A stretch of 64,000 nucleotides of DNA from Prostheceraeus crozeri (lineage: Eukaryota; Platyhelminthes; Polycladida; Euryleptidae), in the NCBI GenBank assembly GCA_907163375.1, contig CAJQUW010001866.1:930001-994000 (forward strand). The letters are read 5' to 3'. A program made the position numbers and the translations under genes. How positions within the stretch are numbered: position 1 is the stretch's first letter; every line of letters starts with the position of its first letter. The notes below the pieces were generated by a model. The model made no database searches. It had not been told where the DNA came from and saw nothing but the letters and a program-made list of their open reading frames with translations. Shown here one piece after another: positions 24,701-36,272 of the stretch.

Positions 24701-24877
24701 TCAGAAAAGTCAAAATAGTCTTCTGCAGGTACTTCCATTTATTTATTACCAGCCAGAATTTTCGCCTTACGGCTTTGTCAATGGCAGATATGCCATTTGA
24801 CAAAGCCGTAAGGCGAAAATTCTGGCTGGTAATAAATAAATGGAAGTACCTGCAGAAGACTATTTTGACTTTTCTGA
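24701..24877. repeat. Near-perfect 177-bp hairpin
   Basis: Arms of about 85 bp are identical apart from a one-base indel and are separated by only GATA. The left arm opens TCAGAAAAGTCAAAATAG and the right closes CTATTTTGACTTTTCTGA. The hairpin plus 38 bp of right flank (24701-24915) is bracketed by a 12-bp direct repeat, TAGAATAGAACA, at 24689-24700 and 24916-24927, which may be a target duplication. No coding. Confidence 0.93.
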
Positions 24878-25260
24878 CGATTTCGCCCGGGTACGTGGAG
24901 GAACCTCTAACTACATAGAATAGAACACACTAGAGGTTGCGTGAAATAGAATGCTGACATACTAAAGAGAACAATAACACTAGTGCGCTAGCCTCCTAAA
25001 ACGCTTTGCTTTAGGATTTTTTTATTAGTTACGAATAGTGTCTCGCTTCAGTGTGTGATTTAGGAGGTGCTGGTTTAGAGTGTAGGCCAATCTTCGAAAT
25101 CAGGTCTATACTTATCATGATAAACGGTTTCATGGTTATCTTAGTGCTTAACTGAGTTTAAATTTCAGGTTTTTTGGGGAGTAGGCCCTCTAAAATAGAT
25201 ATGGAGTGGCCACAGTCCCAATGTTCGCGTGAGGAGCATTCCAAAGTAGGCCAATGAAAG

Positions 25261-25593
25261 CATTTCACACAATTTTGCACAGAAAAAATCTGATCGCGTC
25301 CCATCGCCTTATAACTCGAGATTTGGATGATTCAGATTTTGGCCATCATTTCATCCATTCATGTCATCGATCAAAAATTTGTAACATAAGTGTTAGTTGG
25401 CGTAGAACTTCTATTTTGGCGATAAAAATCAATAAAATTGTCGGATTCGTACGTGGAAGTAAGTTTGTTTATTCAAATATTTAATCGATGACATGAGATG
25501 AAATGATGGCCTTGATCTGAACCAACAAAATATCAAATCTTAAAGCGATCCTATGTCTGGTGTTGAGATCTTAGAAGGAAATTGTGTGAAATG
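25261..25593. mobile_element. Foldback MITE, 333 bp
   Basis: Ends are inverted: CATTTCACACAATTTT on the left, AAATTGTGTGAAATG on the right. Internal arms also pair, GGCCATCATTTCATCC with GATGAAATGATGGCC and CATGTCATCGAT with ATCGATGACATG. No gene. Confidence 0.75.
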
Positions 25594-25749
25594 TAAGCAA
25601 TTTTCCTATTGCTCAAACGTAATTTATTCGTCCTGGTTTGATACGTTACTCACACGCACATTCGGATAGTGGTCACTCCTTATATATCTAGTTTTTGATA
25701 ACTAGGGGCTAGAAGGAGTCAATTTGCCACTATTGAAAAAATAAAAAAT

Positions 25750-26123
25750 ATTCTGGGAACTGCAAACGTTTCTGCCTCACTAGGCGTCATCAGTACAGCT
25801 TACCCACCTACAAAATATGTTTGACTCGATAATTGGTTGCAAAGCAATCATCTTATCAAACTCGCTTATCTCGGTAATGAATCTATTCAAATACCAACGT
25901 ACGAGTATATTATCAATACTTCTCAAGGTAAAATTTCATATTGCTAACAAAGTCGCTGGATAGCTGTGTAGTAGCTATCGAAATGCTTAGACATTCGTAG
26001 CAATATAATACATACCAGTGAAAGCTGAAATGTACATCAGAAACGGCAAATGGTGTATTCTGTAGGTTGGTAAGCTGTACTGATGATGACTTATGAGGCA
26101 GAAGCGGTCGCAGTTCCCAGAAT
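25750..26123. mobile_element. Foldback MITE, 374 bp
   Basis: Inverted ends ATTCTGGGAACTGC and GCAGTTCCCAGAAT. The arms continue through TTCTGCCTCA with TGAGGCAGAA, and GTCATCAGTACAGCTTACC with GGTAAGCTGTACTGATGA. No gene; open frames here are arm sequence. Confidence 0.8.
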
Positions 26124-26497
26124 CTTTCTGATGTCAACGTGTCTTCAACAAATATTTTCTGCTTCTGGCCATCTTTGTAATATTTGCATATATATATATT
26201 TCCAAACTTAGTATCTGTAGTACCTTCAGAATTGCATAAGTCTCCGTGCGCGACTGTTCCGAAGTTAAAGGAGTCTTCAGCAATATAATTCTATTGTAGT
26301 ATCGGTAGATAGATAATTAACTCTGATTTTAAACATAATGGGATGAATATAAATGCATCTCACATGTTTGGGATTTACTACCCACCACAGTACGACAATA
26401 TTTGAAAAATAATTGCCAAATTTTGTAGATTGAAGCAAGTTGTACTCATAATCTATCAAATGATAGATAAATATATTTTTCATCACAATTTTTTCAG

Positions 26498-27148
26498 ATG
26501 AATGCTCAAAGAAAACGGCGAAATAGACATGCATCAAATGAGTTAGTTGATAGCTATTTCGAGAAACCTGCAAAACTTTCAAAGACGAGTCATTGTGTGT
26601 TTTCGCATGAATTGATATCAAGTGAGATAGATCCTGTTATTGATGGTGAGGCATCCGTTGAATTTTACAATGAGCAACTCACTGAGAGTCAAACCATTCA
26701 GAGACCGGGGTTTATGTTGCATGATGAAATGGAGGAAGGTAACTCCATCAGTGTTGATAGCTCTGATGAAAATGACTTCTCTAGTGATCCAACTTCTGGC
26801 GAAGCAAGTGATGACATAGTTTCTGATATGACTAAAGTTGCAAATGAGATTAATATCAGTCAGAATGACCTGACAAAAATTTTAAAAATGCTGAACAAGT
26901 ATCATCCTGAGTTACCGGTCAATGCTCGAACATTATTACGAGCAAGTAATGAAAAACTGCTTTTCAGAGAGGTGCCGCCAGGGACCTACTATCACTTCGG
27001 TTTGAGGAATGGATTGATCTTTGTAACTAAGACGCTGAGGTTACATTTACATACTACAACTCTATACTTACAAGTAAACTTCAGACGTGTCATCTTATCT
27101 CTTCTGTTCATTCTCCTAGAAAACCGAAGTTCGTTATACTCGTTATGA
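26498..27148 (+). pseudogene. Tnp2-like transposase first coding exon
   Basis: The ATG lies directly after a TTTTTTCAG splice acceptor. The product begins basic (RKRRNRHASNEL), has an acidic Ser-rich middle, and ends with a conserved block: LTKILKMLNKYHPELP, NARTLLRASNEKL and PPGTYYHFGLRNGL (about 26860-27012). That block matches the N-terminal pattern of animal Tnp2-like transposon proteins (LL..L..H..LP.DARTLL.TP, then Y.YFGL..GL). A GTAACT donor follows GLIF at about 27020; codons after that are probably intron. No downstream catalytic exon is found, so this is an orphaned exon. Confidence 0.55.
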
Positions 27149-27733
27149 ATGGAATTAATTCATGTTTTCAGATTTAAGTAATTTCCATAGCATACCCTGT
27201 GTTATTGTTACATCCATTACTGTACCTGTATGCAAATTATGATATCGTCATCGAAAAGAAATGACGCGTCTTATAAAATTTGTATTACCTAGGGGTCATA
27301 GTGACTGCTGCGCTATTGCGCTACTTTTATACTGCTCTGCGCCAATTTTACAAAATCATTACGGAGTTCATGAATCAATTTTTTTTAGTTATTCGCATTT
27401 TGTATATCTATCACATTAAGATTTTTAAGTGGGATTTTAAATAGATAATCAAATTTATTTCAATCCTTTTTTGACTCAATACAGTTTCATATAAATGGAA
27501 AACGTCATTTCTCTTTGCCAGACATAGAAAAGGTAAACCTTAACAAGACATGGACCACGATACTTTTTTTATCGCTGTTAGCAATCCAGTTGTCTCCATG
27601 AAAGAATAGTGAGACACTTTGCTACGTTAATCCCCTTCTGCTTTTTGTTATCGCATATCTTATTGTTGTTGCATTGGCACAAGCGGCTTCTAGTATTCCC
27701 CATGGAAATGCTGATAGCTGATTTTGAAAGTGG

Positions 27734-28237
27734 GTGTCAAATTGGATCACCAAGCAAAGAAACAGGACGTGTGACATAACTTTGATGTCATTACTGACTA
27801 CCAAGAACGCATTGAAGGTGAACAAATGGACGCCTGCTACCATGAATATCAGTCCTCAAACAGTCGATACTGGTTTCTCTGCGAGACACAGTGCAGAAAT
27901 ATGTGCAAAGGCCAAACGCGAGTAAGATGAGAAGAGGCGTCAGGTGCTGAAGTAGAAAGAAGAACCCAACCTTAAAGAAGGAGGAACCTTGAAGAAACAA
28001 CAGGAAGAAGAAAAGAGAAGAGAAGCAGCAAGAAGAAGTGGACGTACTTCGCTGACAGGCGGAAGATCTCTTCCGCGTTGCGAAGGAGAAAGAGATTCAG
28101 CTGCCAGATAACTTGAGCAAGCACACAAAATGACAAGGAAATGTCTACAGAAGCATGCCGACAAAGCTGTGAAGAAAGCAGTAAAGAGAATGTCGGAAAT
28201 CAATAAAAACATTGCGACCAAGATCAGAAAGATATAA
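27734..28237 (+). pseudogene. Lys/Glu-rich coding relic
   Basis: A 63-codon frame (27734-27925) is followed, after stops, by open stretches with EEEKRREAARRSGRTS and AVKKAVKRMSEINKNIATKI ending at a TAA near 28237. The codon-like periodicity and charged helix suggest the C-terminal tail of a transposase, but no catalytic motif is visible and the family cannot be named. Confidence 0.3.
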
Positions 28238-28530
28238 ATCATATGATTGATTCACAGGACTTGTCGGCCAACTGAGACAGAGCGGAATCGCCGTGACTCA
28301 TATTCATTCCAGTTGTTTTAATCAATCATAATCAAGTTGCTTTAGTTGCCCATGGACATCTACCTGACTAAAATAAAATAATCTTAAAACCTGTAATGTG
28401 CTTTTAAATAAAGCAACTCTATATTCGAGTAGGCCTACATGTATATGGTGGTCCAATTTTGCATGCAAACTTGGGCATGATAGCCAATGATTTCATGGCT
28501 CATGATGTTTATAGTTTTGCAAATATTGAG

Positions 28531-28565
28531 TTAACCCTTTCGCTGCTGATGGTAAGTATACTAGC
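28531..28565 (+). repeat. piggyBac-type left end
   Basis: TTAA then CCCTTTCGCTGCTGATGG, followed by GGTAAGTATACT. piggyBac elements insert at TTAA and begin with CCC. The inverted counterpart TCAGCAGCGAAGGGGTTAA lies at 47068-47086. Confidence 0.65.
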
Positions 28566-29699
28566 CATGGGTGCATTCTCTCCTGTGCTACGTCAGTTTT
28601 ATCATTCATTCTCTCCAGTGCTTTATGCTTCTCTGTAAAATCCACCGACACGGCAATGACAGTTACAATCAACAAACATGTGTTTTGGTCCCACTTACAA
28701 TGCAGCTCATTAACGGCGTGGGGTTAACAAGAAGCTGTTTATACTAGAGATAAGAAATTTGACACCGAAGTCTATTGGAATATCGGAAGACAAGTGTGAA
28801 TGTCATCCTCTCAAATTTTTGTCACTGAATTATAAATCTCAAACTTATCACAATCTCTAAACCAACATTAGGATTAGCAAGGGACTTGCAAATACACGTA
28901 TGTCAAACGCAGCCCATCTAGAAGTTCGGATTTTAGCCCTTCTTCTATGCGTCCGCATTGAGATTCAGAATAGAATTTTGAAGTCTGGCTGCACTTCTAT
29001 TTTTTTTCTCACGTTTTGTATCCATATTTTTCATTGTGTAAAGCGATAGGCGTACATTGCGTAGATAGATAAGGCTTATATAACAAGTATATAAGTCAAG
29101 AAGGGGGCTTGAATGATAAAGGTCAGAATATTAATTACAGATAGTTGAATTTTCATATTAATATAGGCTACTCGGTGTGAATGGAGCCATGATATAGTGC
29201 TTCACGACGATAATATGCATGTTATTGACTTGTTATGTGCATAAACTTGGGCAATGTATGTTTATGTTAGAATTAGTTAGCGGTCTGAAAGAGACTACCG
29301 ACTTAATTTGAAATTAACGAAGGAGCTGCATGTTTGTGAAAAATTCGCTCGTGGTTCTTCTAATTGAAAATACTTTAATGAATAAAAATCTTCTATTCAT
29401 TAAAAGTCAATTATAAAGGCACTTTTAGTCATTTGAAATTTATGCATTCTTCCGAGCTGATATGTGATTTATTCAACTTTTTCATATGAAAGCCGTCAAT
29501 ACTTTTTGCGATGCTAGAGCCAATAGACTGATCTCTCGTTGAGTAGTCAATTGAGTTCGTGCTGGATGATTGAATTTGGCTATTTGAGTTTACGAATTAT
29601 TGCTACTGAATGAATGAGCGACGGTATAACAGCGAACTGACAGATTATCAGTGGTCTGTATGATTCATCCATTCAAGAAATCATCGTGAGTAAAAAGAT

Positions 29700-31124
29700 T
29701 TACACTGTTTTTACTCCACTAGACTTTTTGTCACAGAATTTTGAAACGATCAAGTTTCCATTCGTGGCAAACTTCGTTTCTTTATCCGCTGTGAAGCTAT
29801 TTGCAAGATCTTGAGGAACACCGCGGTTTGAACGAATTGTTCCCGTGAAGTGAGTTCGGTGAGAAAGCAGATAAGAAGCTAGCCGCACGCTTGCAAACCA
29901 ATTATCAGCGAAAATGCGATACCCGAGGTCAAGGTATTCTTCCGACAAATGCACCACCATCCGTTCGGAGAGGCTGAGAGCTGTTGCGTATTGAGCAAAA
30001 CGATCATGCTCAGTTTTCATGGAATGGAAGTCAAAGTTGAGCATGTAACCAGTGTCACTTTCACAGAGCATCTCTATCTTTATGCCAAATCGACTTCTCT
30101 TCGCTGGGATGTATTGTTTGAATACCAATCGACCTTTGAAGAGTAACAAAGACTCATCAACAGTTAAATTCGACTTTGGTCGGTACACAGAGCTGATGAT
30201 ACTACGTATTCGCCTTGCAAACGGTCGAATTTTTCGGAGGAGATCATGCTGATCACCTAGATCGCGATAATCGGCAAAACGAATGAAATGGTGCAGCAGA
30301 AGGAATCGATCGCGATTAATGGAAAAGTCACTTTGGAAGAATGGAGTGGACATGAAGGGGGCAGTGCTCCAGTATTCACTAAGTGAAGGCTTCTTGATGA
30401 CACCCATCAGTAAAATCATACCAATAAATCTCTTCATTTCGGTGACATCTGTCTCTTTCCACTTTCTGAATCGAGAATGCGGTTTCAAATGCTCCTCTTC
30501 TTCTCTCAAATATTGATCTGCACGAATGTTTGTAAATTCAACTAAATCATTGAACAACTGTTTAGTTAAGAACAATTTCAACGATTTCTGAATCAGGTCT
30601 CTGTCGTCATTGACAGACAGCATCTCCTCCTCACCATCAGATGCAAGTCCAGGAACACCAAGGAAAGTAAATTTCGGCAAGGTCAAGTCAGAGTCAGTAT
30701 CGATGAGTTCCCAGTCAAGAGGAGCGACTAGAGTCAATGGCAAATCATTCATAGGTAGTGGAGAGGCTGAGCTGAAGGCCACATGATTCGGAAACAGCGG
30801 AGAAGTCTGCGTCAAGGGTGCAGGATTCGGCAACGGAGAAACTTCAGGCGAAGGTACAGGATTCGGCAACAGCGGAGAAGTTTGAGTCAAGGGCGCAGGA
30901 TTCGGCAACGGAGAAACTTCAGGCGAAGGCACAGGATTCGGCAACAGCAGAGAGGCCTGAGTCAAGGGCGCAGGTTTCGGAGAAAGAAAGGAGACTCGAG
31001 GCAAAGGACAATGTGGTGTCAGTTCAGGCTGTTCTTCGTCGGTGTCAGTGTCACCTTCGTAATCAAAAATAGTTTGATCGTTGATGTTGTCGATGTCACT
31101 TTCATCATCACTCAGGACCATCAT
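29700..31124 (-). pseudogene. piggyBac transposase, C-terminally truncated
   Basis: 474 codons of DDE_Tnp_1_7-type transposase. The N-terminus is acidic (DDESDIDNIND). Similarity extends about a dozen codons upstream of the listed ATG in the same frame (RRYTKEQVADMM), where an ATG sits one base out of phase. Residues about 45-110 carry Pro-rich 25-residue repeats (PNPVPSPEVSPLPNPAPLTQ). The catalytic core follows: FIGMILLMGVIKKPSLSEYW, the first Asp in LTVDESLLLFKGR, the second in IFADNWFASV. The reading stops after SKFCDKKSSGVKTV. Family members run about 100 residues further and hold the third Asp (GVDxxDQ) and a Cys-rich domain, both absent here, so the enzyme cannot be active. Confidence 0.93.
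30780..30975 (-). repeat. In-frame minisatellite in the piggyBac N-terminus
   Basis: Repeats of about 75 bp contain GGATTCGGCAACGGAGAAAC and encode the PNPAPLTQTSPLLPNPVPSP repeats. About two and a half copies, all in frame. Confidence 0.85.
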
Positions 31125-31662
31125 ATCGGCAACTTGTTCTTTGGTATATCTTCTCGACTCGCCATGTATGGAAACTATAGTTCAGATCACTTTTCTACAG
31201 GAGATTCAACTCTTGAATGAATCTGCATGCGATCTCACGCCTACAAACTCAACCACTGTATGTTTATTTCATAAAATTAGTTGATGGGCAATAGTGAAAG
31301 ATGATTGTCATGTCATAGCTACTACCCCCTATGTTGTTAGGCCGATCCTTGCATTTAGATAGATTACAAATTTCTATTCTGAATTCAGAGCAATTTGAAA
31401 ACAGGTAAAAGGTAATTTGCCGCAATGTCGGCTCAAAGAAAATCACACTGTGGTGACATAATGATTACCAAAGCTTGACAGCCGTGAGCTTGCTTAAATT
31501 ATTTTTGTTTATAAATCCTTTCCTTGATTCCCCAGTAACGCTCTGTAGCTAGCTGTGACTGCTATCGCTGTTCCAGATGTTTCATGTTTTACAAGTTGAC
31601 TTAGTGTGTTTCGTTTTGCTAACGGTGTCTGATTGACTATTTGTTGATCTCTAAATGACGAT

Positions 31663-32412
31663 TTAGTCCGGGAGCTAGCGTGAAGTTGTGCAGGGAACGA
31701 GGTAGTACATAAAATTTTCACATAGCATAGTCCACCTCTAACCTACTGCAAAACTTCGCGTCTGCCGGATCAGATCATTTGCTTTTCAGAAATAGAGATG
31801 ATAACACAATCCTATGTATTTCCAGTGGTAAAATTGTGACATTTAAGGTATTGACTCCCTTTTTTCGAATTTTTGCTCATAAAAGTTACACAAATTGGTA
31901 TTTTGTTGAACTGGTTATTATAGAAATCATCTACAGATCATGATCTTTCAAATGAGTTATCATTCAGTGACAGAGGATGAAGTAAAGTGTACAAACAGAC
32001 ACTTTTCGTTGGTGTAACTGCAAATTTTAACATAGAAATTTCAGGAAAATTGTTGATATACTTTAAAGAAAAGTGTCTGTTTGTACACTTTACTTCATTC
32101 TCTGTCACTGAATGATAACTCATTTGAAAGATCATGATCTGTAGATGATTTCTATAATAACCAGTTCAACAAAATACCAATTTGTGTAACTTTTATGAGC
32201 AAAAATTCGAAAAAAGGGAGTCAATACCTTAAATGTCACAATTTTACCATTGGAAATACATAGGATTTTGTTATCATCTCTATTTCTGAAAAGCAAATGA
32301 TGTGATCCGGCAGACGCGAAGTTTTGCAGTAGGTTAGAGGTGGACTATGCTATGTGAAAGTTTTGTGCACTACCTCGTTCCCTGCACAACTTCACGCTGG
32401 CTCCCGGACTAA
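31663..32412. mobile_element. 750-bp foldback element
   Basis: Arms of about 350 bp are almost perfect inverted copies around a spacer of about 50 bp (near 32010-32065). Termini read TTAGTCCGGGAGC on the left and GCTCCCGGACTAA on the right. Only a few mismatches separate the arms (GAGGATGAAG against GAGAATGAAG), so it is young or kept alike by conversion. It sits between the piggyBac gene and the P element. No gene. Confidence 0.93.
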
Positions 32413-32760
32413 TTGGCACGCCTGATTAGAAAAAGAATGCTACCTTGAACATGAAGATAGACCGCTGACGGTATTTTGATGTTATTTTCATTATATCGAT
32501 GAACAATTAATTTCAATCGCAGTACAGACAGTGAGATGATGCTAATTATAATGCCACCGTAAAATGATACTGCAGCAAATAATACTAAATGCAGTAGTAA
32601 CCTTTATTGCTGTCAGCCTCCAAAGCTACATACTTGCATATCCAGGTGCATGTTCATATCAATATATAAATACACAGTTGCGTGCAGAGAGCGTAAATAA
32701 CGAGAGGCGGCACTCAGATAATTCCGCACCGCAGGCGGGCTCCTTCACTGACTACTGTTT

Positions 32761-33035
32761 GTTTACACTTCCTACCTCGATTTGTCAGCGACCTGAGATA
32801 ATACGTGTATCTGGTCAGGGACCAACTTTGCAACACATGTTGGAATGTTAGCTAATCAATCAAATGAGAGTTGAGAACATATGGTTGAGAATAACTTTGC
32901 CTACGTTATTCGCCCATCTCATTCACAGGTTACACTTTCTTCCTCAATTCGTTAGCGACTTAATATTAACATCACATGTTGGTATGTTAATAATATAAAT
33001 GAGAACTATGAATCACTTTCTACACGTTATTCGTC
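32761..33035 (+). repeat. Duplicated promoter-proximal segment of the P element
   Basis: Two related blocks precede the start codon: GTTTACACTTCCTACCTCGA (32761) and GTTACACTTTCTTCCTCAAT (32929), each followed by GTCAGCGAC or GTTAGCGAC, CACATGTTGG and later TACGTTATTCG / CACGTTATTCG. The second block ends at the ATG. It may hold regulatory or transposase-binding sites; that is an inference. Confidence 0.7.
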
Positions 33036-35631
33036 ATGCCTGGTCATGGAATACTGTGTCAGGCTTTTGGCTGCAATAATAGACGTATTTCTGAGACTAC
33101 ATCAGAGGGTCATCGCATCAGGTTTCATTTATTCCCAAAAAACAATGAACTATGCAAAAAGTGGGTGATAAATTTGAGGAACTCTTCATTAGATTCGTTA
33201 CCTTTAAAGGAACTATTAAAACCTCACCGCCGAGTCTGCTCTTCTCATTTTGAGGATTCCCAGTACATGTGCCCTAAGGATCGTCATACCTCCTCAAGAC
33301 TGCTACCAACTGCTGTTCCCACGATCGTCAACGCTCCTCATCCACCAACGAAACCCACCCCTCGAAAACCTCCTCTATCACGTCCTGACATTGACAGCGG
33401 TCCTCCGAAAACTCCACGTGTAACTACAGATCCTCCATCTATTTCTAGTGCTCCTACATGCACTGTATCTAGCCCTCGTCACGTCCGAAAATTTCGAAAT
33501 CTTCAAAGTGCGTTGTCAAAGTCCAGAAGAACAGTAAAGAGACTAAGATTTGTGAAATCGATCCGTCAAGCAGGAACCTCTAACTTCGACGTTGCAAAAC
33601 TGCCAGAAAAAGTTCGATGTTTTTTCGCGGCACAACTGAAAGCGGTGGAAGTAAATCGAAGTGGAATGCGTTGGAGTCCGCAAATCATCGAGATAGCACT
33701 GGGAATAAAGTTCCGGTCTACAGCGGCCTACAAATTCCTACTAAGTCAAAGTTTCGCTTTACCCAGTGTGCGAACTCTGCAGCGATCGATAGAAGACGTC
33801 TGTGTGTATTCTGGACCCTGCATTACACTAATGGATATAATGGCTAAGAAGTTGAATGCAATGAAGCCAGACGATCGCATGGCTACTCTATCATTAGATG
33901 CGATGAAAATTTCACCGGTCATGCGGTACGATGAAAGTTAAGATTTCATCAAAGGCTATGAAGAGGCTGGGTCTTTCGGTCGTTCTCCAACAGTTGCTGA
34001 TGAAGGGATAGCCGTAATGGTGAGAGGAGTTCGATCACACTGGAAGCAATTAATCGGATATTATTTGATACGCCACTCAGTGAAACAGGAACGTTTTCTT
34101 CAAATAATTTTTGACTGTCTTCGCAAGTGTTGTGAAGTTGGTCTGAAAATCATTTGCATTGTTTGCGATCAAGAAACTACACAATTTGTAAGTATACGTA
34201 ATCAAGGAGTGACACCACATTATCCCTACCTAATAAATCCTGTGATGGAGAACCTGTCTACGTTGTGATCGACGTACCTCATTGTTTGAAGAACACTCGC
34301 AATGTATTATTTTGGCACTACACAATCCTCTATGAGAATAGAATGGTGGAGTGGGGTCATGTCTTGAAACTACATGACCTTGAGAGATCTAGTGACGCCA
34401 AAGCCCAACTACGTCTTGCTCCCAGACTGAAATCTGTCCACGTCAATTTACCTATGGGTAAAAATATGCGTGTTGACATCGCAGCTGAGACTTTGAGTCG
34501 AACGACGGGGAAGGCAATCAGAACTTACGTACATTTTGAAAGGATGTCATCAGCAGCGCTTGATACGCCGAGTTCTGCGAAAAGATAAATGAACTGTTTG
34601 ACATCTTGAACTCTTCAGCGTTTGAAAGAGGATCAAGGTCACCTATCACCAAGACTGATTGGCCCTCGAAGAAGCGGTTTCTGGAAGAAGCTATGAAGTG
34701 GATATCAAGCTGGAATTTATCGAGAAAGGGCATCGTCAAAACTTCAATGCAATTTGTTACTACATGGCTGATCTCAATATCGAGCCTAATTCGCATTGTG
34801 GGCCATCTTTTTCTTATCACGGAAATGCAGTATGTGGGAACTCGAAGATACACTCAAGATCATGTCGAGAACCTCTTTGCTGTCATTCGCAGTCATAATG
34901 GCCCAAATGAGACTCCAGAGAGCACTCAATTCGTGTCTGCTGTGAAAGCGTGTGCGATTTCTCAGCTCCTGAGGCCGTTAAGTTCGAACTCTAATTGTAG
35001 TGAGGACGACGACACTCTTCTCCTGGATCTGGCAACTCAGAGGCAATCGCTACTACATGCCAAGACGCCAGATCGGAATCAGCTTCCGAATAAGCCTCCT
35101 GAAAACTACGCCATCGAGGAAGATACAATCGACGCCGTGATCAACTCCGTACTTCAGGACACAACCACGACTTTGGATACCATTCAGACGGAAGTTTTAT
35201 ACTACATCGGTGGATATTTACTTCATAAAGTTGATTTGTGTCAGACTTGTAAAGATGTACTAACTGATACAAGTAACTGTGAATCCGTATATGTGAAGCA
35301 CAAACAGTACAAGAACGCAAACCGAGGACTTCTATGTCCTAGCGAAAGCTTCATATGTATATTGAAAGAATGGGAAATTGTTTTTCGTAATAATGTACCG
35401 AATGTTTGTCTAGGACTAAATGTGATGAAAAATTTGAAGTTGAAGATTGCCGATAAGATCAATGGTTTGCTTCCAGAAGATCATAAACATCATGATGCAT
35501 TCCATAAAGTTTCAACTGTTTTTTTAGGTCTCAGATTGCATCATCATTGTAAATTAACAAATGAGAAAAACAGATCTGTTCAGGAGATGCTGAGGAAGAA
35601 GAGAAAATTGAAAAAAATCATGTCAGGATAA
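33036..35631 (+). pseudogene. P-element transposase (THAP9-like)
   Basis: An N-terminal THAP zinc finger (residues ~1-95: CQAFGCNNR, then HLFPKN, W, RVCSSHF and the LLPTAVPTI end), a Pro-rich linker and a basic coiled segment. The catalytic part follows: GMRWSPQIIEIALGIKF, LPSVRTLQR, then the first Asp in LSLDAMKISP (codon 33897). After a TAA at about 33939 the same frame continues (GYEEAG, VRGVRSHWKQLIGYY) to the second Asp, IVCDQETTQF (34167). A frame change near 34260 leads to VIDVPHCLKNTRN, another near 34590 leads to the 341-codon end with the Glu in QDHVENLFAVIR (34867) and YIGGYLLHKV. Acidic triad positions are kept, but one stop and two frameshifts kill it. Confidence 0.94.
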
Positions 35632-35654
35632 CTATGATATTGTTTTTTATCTCA

Positions 35655-35660
35655 AATAAA
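35655..35660 (+). terminator. Poly(A) signal of the P-element gene
   Basis: AATAAA lies 24 bp after the transposase stop codon, inside the element. Confidence 0.55.
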
Positions 35661-36272
35661 GAGGGTAATTTTTTGGGCCATTAGAAAATTCAACTCTAAT
35701 TTCACATATTCATGTCTTGTTTTTAGGTGTTTTGAAATATTATGATGAATTACAGTAGTGGATTCATTTATTGATGCAGTATACATATTTTAACGCACAA
35801 TATTCAACAAATAATTTCTAATTGATGCATTATCTTGTTACATCATTCACATCATGTAATATTCCATGACTTGATCAGTTAAGCAAGGGATGAGATCAAT
35901 TTTTGAAATCATCAACTGTATTTCATCGAACTGATAATGTAGTGCTGCTTCTAAAACAAAAGTTTACATTTCATTTAAAAAGCTATATTAACTAACTTGA
36001 TATGCTTGTCGAAGAACTTCAATGAAAAGTAGACTTGATTATGATGCAGCCACTATGACTTCCGTGAGTCTGTGAAAATTGGCCTCCCGCTGATAGATCG
36101 CAGGATCATCGCACCTGTTTCAGAGTAACAGAAGATTTTAAGAATTCGGTCAGCTTTCTGATGTCAGGTGTAATCATTAGGGAAGAACAGGAGACCAGCG
36201 CATGTTGCCCGTTTTTAACATGCGCTGAATGGGAAGTGTCGCCTCTCGTAATTAACGCTCTCTGGTTGCGTG

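Larger units (their letters stand above)
32695..36264 (+). mobile_element. P element, complete with TSD
   Basis: 3570 bp. The left end is CAGAGAGCGTAAATAACGAG; the right end, inverted, is CAGAGAGCGTTAATTACGAG, continuing with GGCG(G/A)CAC. The TIR is about 29 bp with few mismatches. A perfect 8-bp target duplication, GTTGCGTG, lies at 32687-32694 and 36265-36272; 8 bp is the rule for P elements. It encodes a THAP-finger transposase spanning 33036-35631. Recent enough to keep its TSD, but the gene carries a stop and frame changes. Confidence 0.96.

Noticed and set aside
30283..31284. Plus-strand frames at 30283-30516, 30783-31220 and 30818-31072
   Set aside because: Antisense to the piggyBac transposase and its Pro-rich repeats; they are shadows.
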